From an uncultured Clostridia bacterium (GTDB taxonomy: Bacteria; Bacillota; Clostridia; Christensenellales; Borkfalkiaceae), in assembly GCA_944341075.1 (NCBI GenBank), contig CALVLV010000002.1:1-64000 (forward strand): a stretch of 64,000 nucleotides of DNA, written 5' to 3'. Positions 1 to 6,729 of this stretch are shown piece after piece. The notes beneath the pieces are model-generated. The model did not search any database. It saw only the letters and a list, made by a program, of their open reading frames with translations, and was not told the DNA's origin. The position numbers were made by a program, and so were the translations under genes. Every line of letters starts with the position of its first letter. Within the stretch, counting starts at the first letter, position 1.

Positions 1-216
1 AACGAAAAGAGATGCCCCGCGGGCGTCTGCAAATCGCTGCTCAACTACTACATTCTCACCGATAAGTGCCGCGGCTGCACGCTGTGCGCGCGCAACTGCC
101 CCGTGCAGGCCATAAGCGGCTCGGTAAAGAGCCCGCACGTCATAGACACAACAAAGTGTATAAGGTGCGGCCAGTGTATAGCGCACTGCAGATTCGGCGC
201 TATCATCAAAAAGTAA
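1..216 (+). CDS. hydB: [FeFe]-hydrogenase diaphorase subunit HydB/HndC, C-terminal end (partial)
   Basis: This is the last 71 codons of a NuoF-like diaphorase subunit; the gene starts outside the window. The residues NEKRCPAGVCKSL match the end of the NuoF-type FMN/4Fe-4S domain. They are followed by two CxxCxxC-type 4Fe-4S motifs (CRGCTLCARNC and CIRCGQCIAHC) forming the C-terminal ferredoxin domain typical of HydB/HndC. The family oxidises or reduces NAD(P)H and passes electrons to the catalytic HydA. The stop is 17 bases before the hydA start and an AGGAGG-like site overlaps that gap, so the two genes are cotranscribed. The assignment rests on the ferredoxin tail plus the adjacent hydA. 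Confidence 0.88.
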   Translation, partial: NEKRCPAGVCKSLLNYYILTDKCRGCTLCARNCPVQAISGSVKSPHVIDTTKCIRCGQCIAHCRFGAIIKK

Positions 217-233
217 GGAGGGCAGTATAAATC

Positions 234-1949
234 ATGGTAAATGTAAAAATCAACGGCATACCCGTTTCCGTACCCGAAGGCTCCACTATAATGCAGGCCG
301 CAAAGCTTGCAAACATACGCATACCAACCCTGTGCTATTTAAAGGACGTGCAGTGCGTTGGTTCCTGCCGCATGTGCCTGGTGGAAGCCACCGGCGCGCG
401 CGGGCTTGTTGCCGCCTGCGTATACCCCGTTTCGGAGGGGATGGAGGTGCGCACAAACACCCCCAAGGTACGCAAGTCGCGCAAAATGACGGTGGAACTC
501 ATTCTTTCCACGCATAAAAAGAAGTGCCTTTCGTGCGTGCGCTCCATGAACTGCGAACTGCAGAAGCTCGCCCTGGAGTACAACGCCGAAGAGGACGAAT
601 ACGGCACCGATCACGACGTTCAGCCGATAGACGACCTGTCGCCCTCCGTCGTGCGCGATAATTCCAAGTGCATATTGTGCACGCGCTGCGTAGCCGCGTG
701 CGAACACCAGACCATAGGCGCCATAGGCCCCAAAAACAGGGGTTATGCCAAAGTTATAGGTTCGCCCTACGATGTATCGCTCGCCTTCACGCCCTGCGTA
801 AACTGCGGTCAGTGCATTGTGGCCTGCCCCGTGGGCGCGCTGTACGAAAAGTCTGCCGTGGCAGACGTATGGGGCGCCATAGTCGACGATAAAAAGAAGG
901 TGGTGTTCTTCACCGCGCCCTCCGTACGCGCAACCCTCGGCGAGGCGTTCGGCCTGCCCGTGGGCACCAATGTAGAGGGTAAAATGGTCACCGCCATAAA
1001 ACAGCTTGGCGACGTACAGTGCTTCAACATGGATATTACCGCCGACCTCACAATAATGGAGGAGGCCACCGAGCTTATAAACAGGGTAAAAAGCGGCGGC
1101 ACGCTGCCCATGTTCACCAGCTGCTGTCCCGCTTGGGTAAAGTTCCTCGAACACTACTACCCCGACTTTATACCCAACCTCTCCAGCTGCAAATCCCCGC
1201 AGGAGATGTTCAGTGCGGTGCTAAAAACTTACTACTGCATGAAGGAGGGCATAAAGCCTGAAGACCTGTACGTAGTTTCGGTAATACCCTGCACGGCAAA
1301 GAAGTTTGAAGTCACCCGCGACGAACTGGGGCACTATACAGACGCGGCGCTCACCACGCGCGAACTTGCAAAGATGATAAAGGAGGCGGGGCTTGACTTT
1401 GCCAACCTTCCCGAAAGCAAGTTCGACGACCCCTTTGGCGAAGCTTCGGGCGGCGGCGCCATATTCGGTGCGACGGGCGGCGTAATGGAGGCGGCCCTGC
1501 GCGTTGCTGCGCGCACCCTCGGCGACCCCGACGAGCCCATCGTGTTCGATGAAGTGCGCGGCACAAAGGGCATAAAGGAGGCAACTTACACCCTTGGCGG
1601 CGTGACTGTAAACGTGGCCGTGGCAAGCGGCCTGGGCAATGCCCGCAAGATTATGGATGACATAAAGAGCGGCAAAAAGAACTATACTTTCGTAGAAATT
1701 ATGGCATGCCCCGGCGGCTGCATAAACGGCGGCGGCCAGCCGTACATTCACGACGAAGTGCGCAACAACATGGATCTCAAAACGCTGCGCGCCACCGCCC
1801 TGTACGACTCTGACCGCTACAACAAGTACCGCATTTCGGACGAACCTCCTGCAGTCAGAAAGCTGTATCAGGAGTTCTTCGGCGAGCCCAACAGCCATAA
1901 GGCGCACGAGCTGCTGCATACCACCTATATACCTCGTCCCAAGTACTGA
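234..1949 (+). CDS. hydA: [FeFe] hydrogenase catalytic subunit (HydA/HndD type)
   Basis: Catalytic subunit of a cytosolic NAD(P)-linked, probably electron-bifurcating, [FeFe] hydrogenase that makes or uses H2. Domains in order: 2Fe-2S ferredoxin (Cys34, 45, 48, 62), His-Cys 4Fe-4S motif (His94, Cys98, 101, 107), two 4Fe-4S clusters (Cys146-156 and Cys188-198), the H-cluster domain, and a small-subunit domain at the C terminus. H-cluster ligands sit in TSCCPAW (Cys297; Cys298 is the proton-relay cysteine), IPCTAKKFE (Cys353) and MACPGGC (Cys492, Cys496). The length of 571 residues is normal for the family. The Met before Pro-Cys in the second H-cluster motif, nearly always present in the family, is Ile351 here. 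It follows hydB closely; a hydC-like subunit would be expected further upstream, outside the window. Confidence 0.96.
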   Translation: MVNVKINGIPVSVPEGSTIMQAAKLANIRIPTLCYLKDVQCVGSCRMCLVEATGARGLVAACVYPVSEGMEVRTNTPKVRKSRKMTVELILSTHKKKCLSCVRSMNCELQKLALEYNAEEDEYGTDHDVQPIDDLSPSVVRDNSKCILCTRCVAACEHQTIGAIGPKNRGYAKVIGSPYDVSLAFTPCVNCGQCIVACPVGALYEKSAVADVWGAIVDDKKKVVFFTAPSVRATLGEAFGLPVGTNVEGKMVTAIKQLGDVQCFNMDITADLTIMEEATELINRVKSGGTLPMFTSCCPAWVKFLEHYYPDFIPNLSSCKSPQEMFSAVLKTYYCMKEGIKPEDLYVVSVIPCTAKKFEVTRDELGHYTDAALTTRELAKMIKEAGLDFANLPESKFDDPFGEASGGGAIFGATGGVMEAALRVAARTLGDPDEPIVFDEVRGTKGIKEATYTLGGVTVNVAVASGLGNARKIMDDIKSGKKNYTFVEIMACPGGCINGGGQPYIHDEVRNNMDLKTLRATALYDSDRYNKYRISDEPPAVRKLYQEFFGEPNSHKAHELLHTTYIPRPKY

Positions 1950-2191
1950 CGCCGCTTTCCCTTGTATATACTTCGCAATACTGTGTCGTTTTCCGCTTTC
2001 TCGGGTCACGTACGTCTGTGTACGCTCCCCTTCGTAAATGCTCAAACTCCCTTGCCACCTTTAACACTTGTTTTAAGGGGGGATGCCTTGCTTGCAAGGC
2101 AGGGGGGATCCGCTTGTATCTCCAAGGGTTGATGAGTGCTTTGGTGTTTAGTGGCGAACTGAGTTCGCCTTGCGCCACATCATATATCTGT
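1950..2191. other. intergenic region with one shared hairpin module
   Basis: No credible gene here. Near 2152-2169 lies a near-perfect palindrome (GGCGAACT and AGTTCGCC around one base) followed by TTGCGC and ACAT. The same module, slightly changed, occurs at 22504-22530 inside a larger composite repeat. Upstream there are short G-rich stretches (AAGGGGGGAT near 2078 and AGGGGGGATC near 2101). The region separates convergent hydA and the MATE gene and looks like decayed repeat sequence. Confidence 0.5.
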
Positions 2192-2227
2192 AAAAATACG
2201 CCCCGCGCAGAACTTTGCGCGGGGCGT
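2192..2227 (-). terminator. rho-independent terminator of the MATE gene
   Basis: An 11-bp perfect G/C-rich stem (2198-2208 with 2217-2227) has an 8-base loop. On the minus strand it is followed by a five-T run (2196-2192). It lies 50 bases past the stop of the minus-strand transporter gene. Confidence 0.85.
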
Positions 2228-2277
2228 CAGATTTATAAAAAAGCTGTTAATTGCCATATATTGCGGCACTAATTTAT

Positions 2278-3702
2278 TTATTTGCCTGCGCCGTCGGCGT
2301 CCTGCTCCTTGCGGCGGCGGTGGGGGAAGCGGCGCTTTTTTAAGCTGTCTTCGCCGTTTACCCTGCGGCGTATCACCTTGGGGAACACTATCGCAAACAC
2401 CGTGGTGGAAAGTATTGCCGCAGCTATGTCTGCCACGGGCTCTGCGTAAAAGGTGGCTTGCACGCCGAATATCAGCGGCAACACTATTATGCTGCCCAGA
2501 AAGAAGACTACCTTTCTCACCAAAGAAAGCGTTATGGCGTATTTCGGCTGGCCGAGCGCGGTAAAGCAGTCAACAAACGCGTATTGGAACGCCATGGGTA
2601 TTGCGCCTGTCATAAACACGCGTATGCCCCACACCGCCTTTTCGGTTATTTCGGCGTTGCCGGTAAACAGCCCCACAAACGGTTGGGCGCAGAATATGGA
2701 TATCACCGTCATCACTGTGGTGAATATCAGGCAACATATCGTCACCCACAGCTCGGCGCGCTTTACAAGCCGCTCGTTTTTGGCGCCGTAGGCGTAGCTG
2801 AGCACCGGCTGCGAACCTTCGCTTATGCCTAAAAGGGGCATAGACGTAAGCGAAAAAAATGCCTGCGTTATGGTGGCAACGTTAATCCACATGTCGCCGT
2901 CGGCGCCGCCCAATTGCTGCAGCACGGCGTTCTGTATTATTATTATCAGCCCGTCGGAAGCCATTATAATAAAGGGCGAAAGCCCTAATTTAAGTATTCT
3001 GCCTATTATCTTAAGTTCGGGGCGCGAAAGCGTCACCTTTATGCGCGCTCCCTTGCGCAGGAACACCACCACGAATATAAATGTGCATAGCTGCGAAATT
3101 ATGGTCGCCACGGCAGCGCCCGCCACGTTCATCCTGAATACGAATATGAACAGCGGGTCTAACGCTATATTTGCCACGGCGCCTATTATGGTAGACGTCA
3201 TGGCTATTCCCGAATAGCCCTGCGCCGTAATGTATTGGTTCAGCCCCGTGCCCGGAATGGAAAACAGCGCGCCCGCGGCGTATATCATAAGGTATTGCCG
3301 TGCAAATTCATATGTCCTGTCGCTCGCGCCGAAGGCGTACAGAAGGGGGCGGTGGAGCGCAAGGAACAGCGCCGCCACTATCACGGCGACGGCTGCAAGC
3401 GCGGCTGCGGCATTTGAAAGTATCTTTTTGGCGTTGTCTTCCCTGCCTTCGCCCAGCGCCATGGCAAACAGCGGCGCGCCGCCCGTGCCTATCAGAAAGG
3501 CGAATGAAGATATTATGGTTGTTATGGGCGCGCATACGCCCACCGCGGCAAGCGCAAGTTCGCCTATCCCTTCAATATTCCCCACATACATGCGGTCTAC
3601 TATAGAGTAGAGCACGTTTATGAACTGTGCAATGGTGGCAGGTATTATAAGTTTGAGTACGGTGCTCAGAACTTTTGGATTGCCAAGATTTACAGCCTTC
3701 AT
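2278..3702 (-). CDS. MATE-family multidrug/metabolite efflux protein
   Basis: A 474-residue inner-membrane protein with twelve predicted hydrophobic segments in two repeated halves, as in MATE antiporters that use H+ or Na+ to expel cations and drugs. The N-terminal residues LKLIIPATIAQFINVLYSIVDRMYVGN match the usual first-helix signature with the D-x-x-(Y/F)-(V/I)-G motif. A highly basic C-terminal tail (RRRVNGEDSLKKRRFPHRRRK) is probably cytoplasmic. The start is supported by GAGG eight bases upstream. The gene is monocistronic with its own promoter and terminator. The substrate cannot be read from the sequence. Confidence 0.93.
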   Translation of the reverse strand: MKAVNLGNPKVLSTVLKLIIPATIAQFINVLYSIVDRMYVGNIEGIGELALAAVGVCAPITTIISSFAFLIGTGGAPLFAMALGEGREDNAKKILSNAAAALAAVAVIVAALFLALHRPLLYAFGASDRTYEFARQYLMIYAAGALFSIPGTGLNQYITAQGYSGIAMTSTIIGAVANIALDPLFIFVFRMNVAGAAVATIISQLCTFIFVVVFLRKGARIKVTLSRPELKIIGRILKLGLSPFIIMASDGLIIIIQNAVLQQLGGADGDMWINVATITQAFFSLTSMPLLGISEGSQPVLSYAYGAKNERLVKRAELWVTICCLIFTTVMTVISIFCAQPFVGLFTGNAEITEKAVWGIRVFMTGAIPMAFQYAFVDCFTALGQPKYAITLSLVRKVVFFLGSIIVLPLIFGVQATFYAEPVADIAAAILSTTVFAIVFPKVIRRRVNGEDSLKKRRFPHRRRKEQDADGAGK

Positions 3703-3817
3703 TAAAAACCTCGTTCGGTGTGGGGAATATGCTTGCCGGGCGCCTCCGTCCGTAATAAAACGGCCGTATATGCGGCCGTATTACAGATCATATGCGCTTT
3801 GCCCAGTTTCTGTATAT

Positions 3818-3846
3818 ATCTTACCATTGTGCGCGCGCAAAGTCAA
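3818..3846 (-). promoter_or_regulatory. promoter of the MATE gene
   Basis: On the minus strand TTGACT (3846-3841) is followed after 17 bases by TAAGAT (3823-3818). The leader to the MATE start is about 110 bases and contains an inverted repeat around GCGGCCGT (about 3760-3780) that could bind a regulator. That role is inference. Confidence 0.6.
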
Positions 3847-3948
3847 TTTATATAGTTATTTTATGCATAAATGTATAAAAATACATTACGTTTATAAAAA
3901 TACATAATTTGCCGTGCTTTTATCGGTAATATTTATGTGTTGCGATAA

Positions 3949-3987
3949 TACAGGGGGGCGCACCCGGAAACGGGCGCGCCCCCTGTA
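3949..3987 (-). terminator. terminator-like hairpin after the GltD-like gene
   Basis: A G/C-rich inverted repeat (left arm 3949-3966, right arm 3971-3987) with a GAAA-type loop lies about 80 bases past the stop of the minus-strand oxidoreductase gene. The T-run on the minus side is weak (TATTAT). The rest of 3703-4064 is A/T-rich and holds no gene. Confidence 0.5.
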
Positions 3988-4064
3988 TAGTCAAAGTAAA
4001 TTATTGTACGGTAATTGCGGAATATGTGCCGTTCAATTAAAATACGTGCCGCAATATGTTCTGT

Positions 4065-5327
4065 TTATTCCCCTTTGCTTTCCGCGCTCTGCGCGGCCTT
4101 TTCGGCGGCGACTTTTGCCTTGAGGTACCTGTCCATGGCCACCACGGTGCGCTTTGCCTGTTCAACTGCTTCCACAACGGTCTTGGCGCCCTTCACCACG
4201 TCGCCTGATGCGAACAGGCCGGGTATGCTGGTCATGCCATTTTCGTCTGTCTTTGCAAGCCCGCGCGGGGTGAGTTCCAGCCCCTCGGTGTCGGTGAGTA
4301 TCAGGTTTGAAGGCTTCTGCGAAACGGCTATTATAACCGAGTCCGCGGGCATGAGCGTTGCGTCTTCAGACATGGAGATAACTTTGTGGTTTTCGTCGCA
4401 CACGGTGTCTTTAAAGTAAACGCCCTTGTCGGTTATCTCTACGGGCGCCTTGTTGAAGATCACGTCAGCGCCTTCAATCTTTGCGTACTCCAGCTCGTCG
4501 GTGTTTGCGGTAGAGCGGTCGCTGCGCACAACTATCTTAACGTCTTTAACGCCGCGGCGCATGGCCGTGCGAGCCACGTCCATTGCAACGTTGCCCGCGC
4601 CTATAACTATAAGGCTGTTGCCAAGGTGGTATACCTCGGGCGATTCAAGGTAGTGCACGCCGTAGTGCACGTTACCCAGCGTTTCGCCCTTTATGTTCAG
4701 CGTGTTGGGCCAGGTTACGCCCGTACCTATGGATATGGCTTCGAACCCGTCGCGGAACAGCTCCTTTATGCCGAACGACTTGCCTATCGTCATGTTGGGC
4801 CTTATCTGAATGTTCAGCCCGCGCATAAGCGATTCGTACCTGTCTATATAGCTTTTAGGCAGTCTGAATTCGGGTATGCCGAACCGCAAAACGCCGCCTA
4901 TGCGGGGCTTTGATTCGAATATAGTCACGTCGTAGCCCAGCTGCGCAAGCATTATGGCGGTGGTTATGCCAGCAGGGCCGCCGCCTATTACGGCAACTTT
5001 AATGCCGTTTGCCGGTTCGCAGTCTATCTTAAGCACGTCAAGGTAGCGTTCGGATATAAAGTTTTCTATAGTGCTTATTTCAACGGGGTCGCCCTTTATT
5101 CCGCGCACGCAGTGCCCCTGGCATTGCCGCGCATGGTCGCACACTATAGAGCAGATAACGGAGAGGGGGTTGTTATCGAACAGCATCTTGCCCGCGCCGT
5201 CTATATCTCCGTTCAAAAAAGCCTGTATCATCTGCGGAATGGGCGTGTTTATGGGGCAGCCCGTTCTGCACAGCGGTTTTTTGCAATTGAGGCATTTTTT
5301 TGCCTCGGCTATTACATTATGTGCCAT
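4065..5327 (-). CDS. GltD-like NAD(P)H:acceptor flavin oxidoreductase
   Basis: A stand-alone homologue of the glutamate synthase small subunit (GltD)/NfnL/SudA family, 420 residues, cytosolic. It has an N-terminal 4Fe-4S helical domain (cysteines in AKKCLNCKKPLCRTGCPI and CSIVCDHARQCQGHC). Next is an FAD site (VAVIGGGPAGITTA) and then an NAD(P)H site (IVIGAGNVAMDVARTAMRRG). Such proteins take electrons from NAD(P)H and hand them to a partner; no GltB-like partner lies next to it, so the acceptor is unknown. Start chosen at ATG 5327 because AGGAGAAG precedes it; a longer reading frame to 5381 lacks a binding site and runs into a repeat element. Confidence 0.88.
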   Translation of the reverse strand: MAHNVIAEAKKCLNCKKPLCRTGCPINTPIPQMIQAFLNGDIDGAGKMLFDNNPLSVICSIVCDHARQCQGHCVRGIKGDPVEISTIENFISERYLDVLKIDCEPANGIKVAVIGGGPAGITTAIMLAQLGYDVTIFESKPRIGGVLRFGIPEFRLPKSYIDRYESLMRGLNIQIRPNMTIGKSFGIKELFRDGFEAISIGTGVTWPNTLNIKGETLGNVHYGVHYLESPEVYHLGNSLIVIGAGNVAMDVARTAMRRGVKDVKIVVRSDRSTANTDELEYAKIEGADVIFNKAPVEITDKGVYFKDTVCDENHKVISMSEDATLMPADSVIIAVSQKPSNLILTDTEGLELTPRGLAKTDENGMTSIPGLFASGDVVKGAKTVVEAVEQAKRTVVAMDRYLKAKVAAEKAAQSAESKGE

Positions 5328-5349
5328 AAATTCTTCTCCTAAAAAATGT

Positions 5350-5990
5350 TCACGAATTTTGACGGCGGGCCGCGCCGTCAAAATTCCGTGATTTTGAGAA
5401 ACTAAGTTCCTCTGGCGGCATTTTTAAGTGCCCACGATTATAGGGATGCAGCCATTCACCTCCGGTGAGCCTGCTGACCGCAGCAAATTGAGACGAGCGG
5501 CACGCCCAATAGAACAGCGGACACCCGCTGTTCGTGTGCCGCGGAGAGACCGCAACATGCCGAGCAAAGCGTGAGGCGTTGCGGAGCCGACCAACGAGGA
5601 TACGAGGCGAACTTGCGGCGGCGGGACGAACGAGCCATTTCATAGCACAACGGACACCCGTTGTGCGTGGTGAAGTGAGATGAGCAAACGCATATGACTT
5701 GCGTTTGCGGTGACCGCGTGAGGAGCGCAAGCGACGCTACTTTGCGGAGGGTTCCCTTTGGGAAACCGCAAAACCGCCATGCTTTTCTTTAATGGCGGCG
5801 AGACCCCGCCTTGCAACATTATTAATTTTCAGAAAAAACATTTAATAATCGTGCCTCCCTTGCCAAAGGGAGGTGGTATATTCGAACTTGTGAGAATATA
5901 CCGGTGGGATTTGTAAAAATCTTTTCCGCAATCAAGGCGACTTTAATGCGCAAGCATTAAGGGAGCTGGCGTGAGCAAGCTTGTGACTGA
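5350..5990. repeat. composite hairpin-rich intergenic element (copy 1)
   Basis: About 640 bases of non-coding mosaic repeat. Parts in order: a long hairpin with arms TCACGAATTTT / AAAATTCCGTGA (5350-5391); a module with a CACC..GGTG hairpin ending in CAAATT (about 5440-5490); GAACAGCGG-ACAC-CCGCTGTTC (5512-5533); and a stretch with a GCAAC..GTTGC stem. A second diverged unit follows with GCACAACGG-ACAC-CCGTTGTGC (5645-5666) and a GCAAACG..CGTTTGC stem. A 67-base block at 5846-5912 is identical to 22558-22624, and 5512-5559 is identical to 22396-22443. A final module of the form AGGGAGCTGG..GACTGAGGGGTT ends near 5990. There are two tandem units here and one at 22 kb. No protein is encoded. 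Confidence 0.85.
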
Positions 5991-6027
5991 GGGGTTCGGT
6001 TACGCGATTTACAACGCACTATCGTGT

Positions 6028-6456
6028 TTACAGGGCGCCCTTTATTTTTTCTATCATCTCGGCGTACTGTTCTTCCGTAAGGTATGCCTTGCCGGGGTTC
6101 ATGGCAAACACTCCGCCCCATTCCTCGCCGTCCTTATACTTGGGGCACAGGTGAAAGTGCAGGTGGCAGCCGGTGTCGCCGTATGCGCCGTAGTTCAGCT
6201 TGTCGGGCGCAAATACCTTGTGTATGGCTTTTGCCGCCCTGTTCACGTCGGCAAAAAAGCGGTTGCGCTCTTCGTCCGTAAGGTCGACTATCTCGCTCAC
6301 GTGGTCTTTGTATGCAACTATGCACCTTCCCGGGTGGCTCTGTTCCTTGAAAAGTATCAGCGTGCTCACGTCAAGGTCGCATATGTAAATGCCGAACTTT
6401 TCCAAAAGCTCGCCGCGCATGCAATAGCCGCAGTTTTCGTCTTTTTTGTGTTCCAT
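6028..6456 (-). CDS. HIT-family nucleotide hydrolase/transferase
   Basis: Histidine-triad protein of 142 residues. The family triad H-x-H-x-H-x-x is visible as CHLHFHLCPK near residues 107-116 and the N-terminal fold residues (CVAYKDHVSEIVDLTDEE) match Hint/AP4A-hydrolase relatives. Members cleave nucleoside phosphoramidates or dinucleoside polyphosphates in the cytosol; the exact substrate cannot be told. An N-terminal CGYC plus a downstream Cys may bind zinc, as in some HIT proteins (inference). AAGGGGA lies about ten bases before the ATG. Monocistronic. Confidence 0.9.
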   Translation of the reverse strand: MEHKKDENCGYCMRGELLEKFGIYICDLDVSTLILFKEQSHPGRCIVAYKDHVSEIVDLTDEERNRFFADVNRAAKAIHKVFAPDKLNYGAYGDTGCHLHFHLCPKYKDGEEWGGVFAMNPGKAYLTEEQYAEMIEKIKGAL

Positions 6457-6494
6457 TGCTATGTGGTTTCCCCTTTTATATTTATTACGATATA

Positions 6495-6523
6495 ATTATA
6501 CCACTCCGGAATTCAATATTCAA
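6495..6523 (-). promoter_or_regulatory. promoter of the HIT gene
   Basis: Minus strand: TTGAAT (6523-6518), 17-base spacer, TATAAT (6500-6495), about 40 bases before the HIT start. Confidence 0.65.
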
Positions 6524-6636
6524 TATCTATTTTTAAATTTATCCGTGCAATAACAACCTGATTATATTGCATTTTTTGTATACAGCTACGTCGTTTATCA
6601 ATATAAATTTACTTAAAATAATTTCAGGCTTGCATC

Positions 6637-6665
6637 TTGATTTTGCATGGCAAGTATGCTATTAT
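6637..6665 (+). promoter_or_regulatory. promoter of the pyrophosphatase gene
   Basis: TTGATT (6637-6642), 17-base spacer, TATTAT (6660-6665), about 65 bases before the hppA start. Confidence 0.55.
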
Positions 6666-6729
6666 GGTATTGTAAATACATATCATTTTTTGTTATTTAC
6701 AAACAATATAATATTTCAAGGGGGGATGT

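Noticed and set aside
1221..2045. 274-codon minus-strand frame over the hydA end
   Set aside because: Antisense of the H-cluster coding sequence, no domain and no start context.
5350..5730. 126-codon minus-strand frame in the first composite repeat
   Set aside because: It lies wholly in hairpin-rich repeat sequence, begins and ends within repeat modules, and similar frames appear by chance in other copies. No binding site or protein-like domain.
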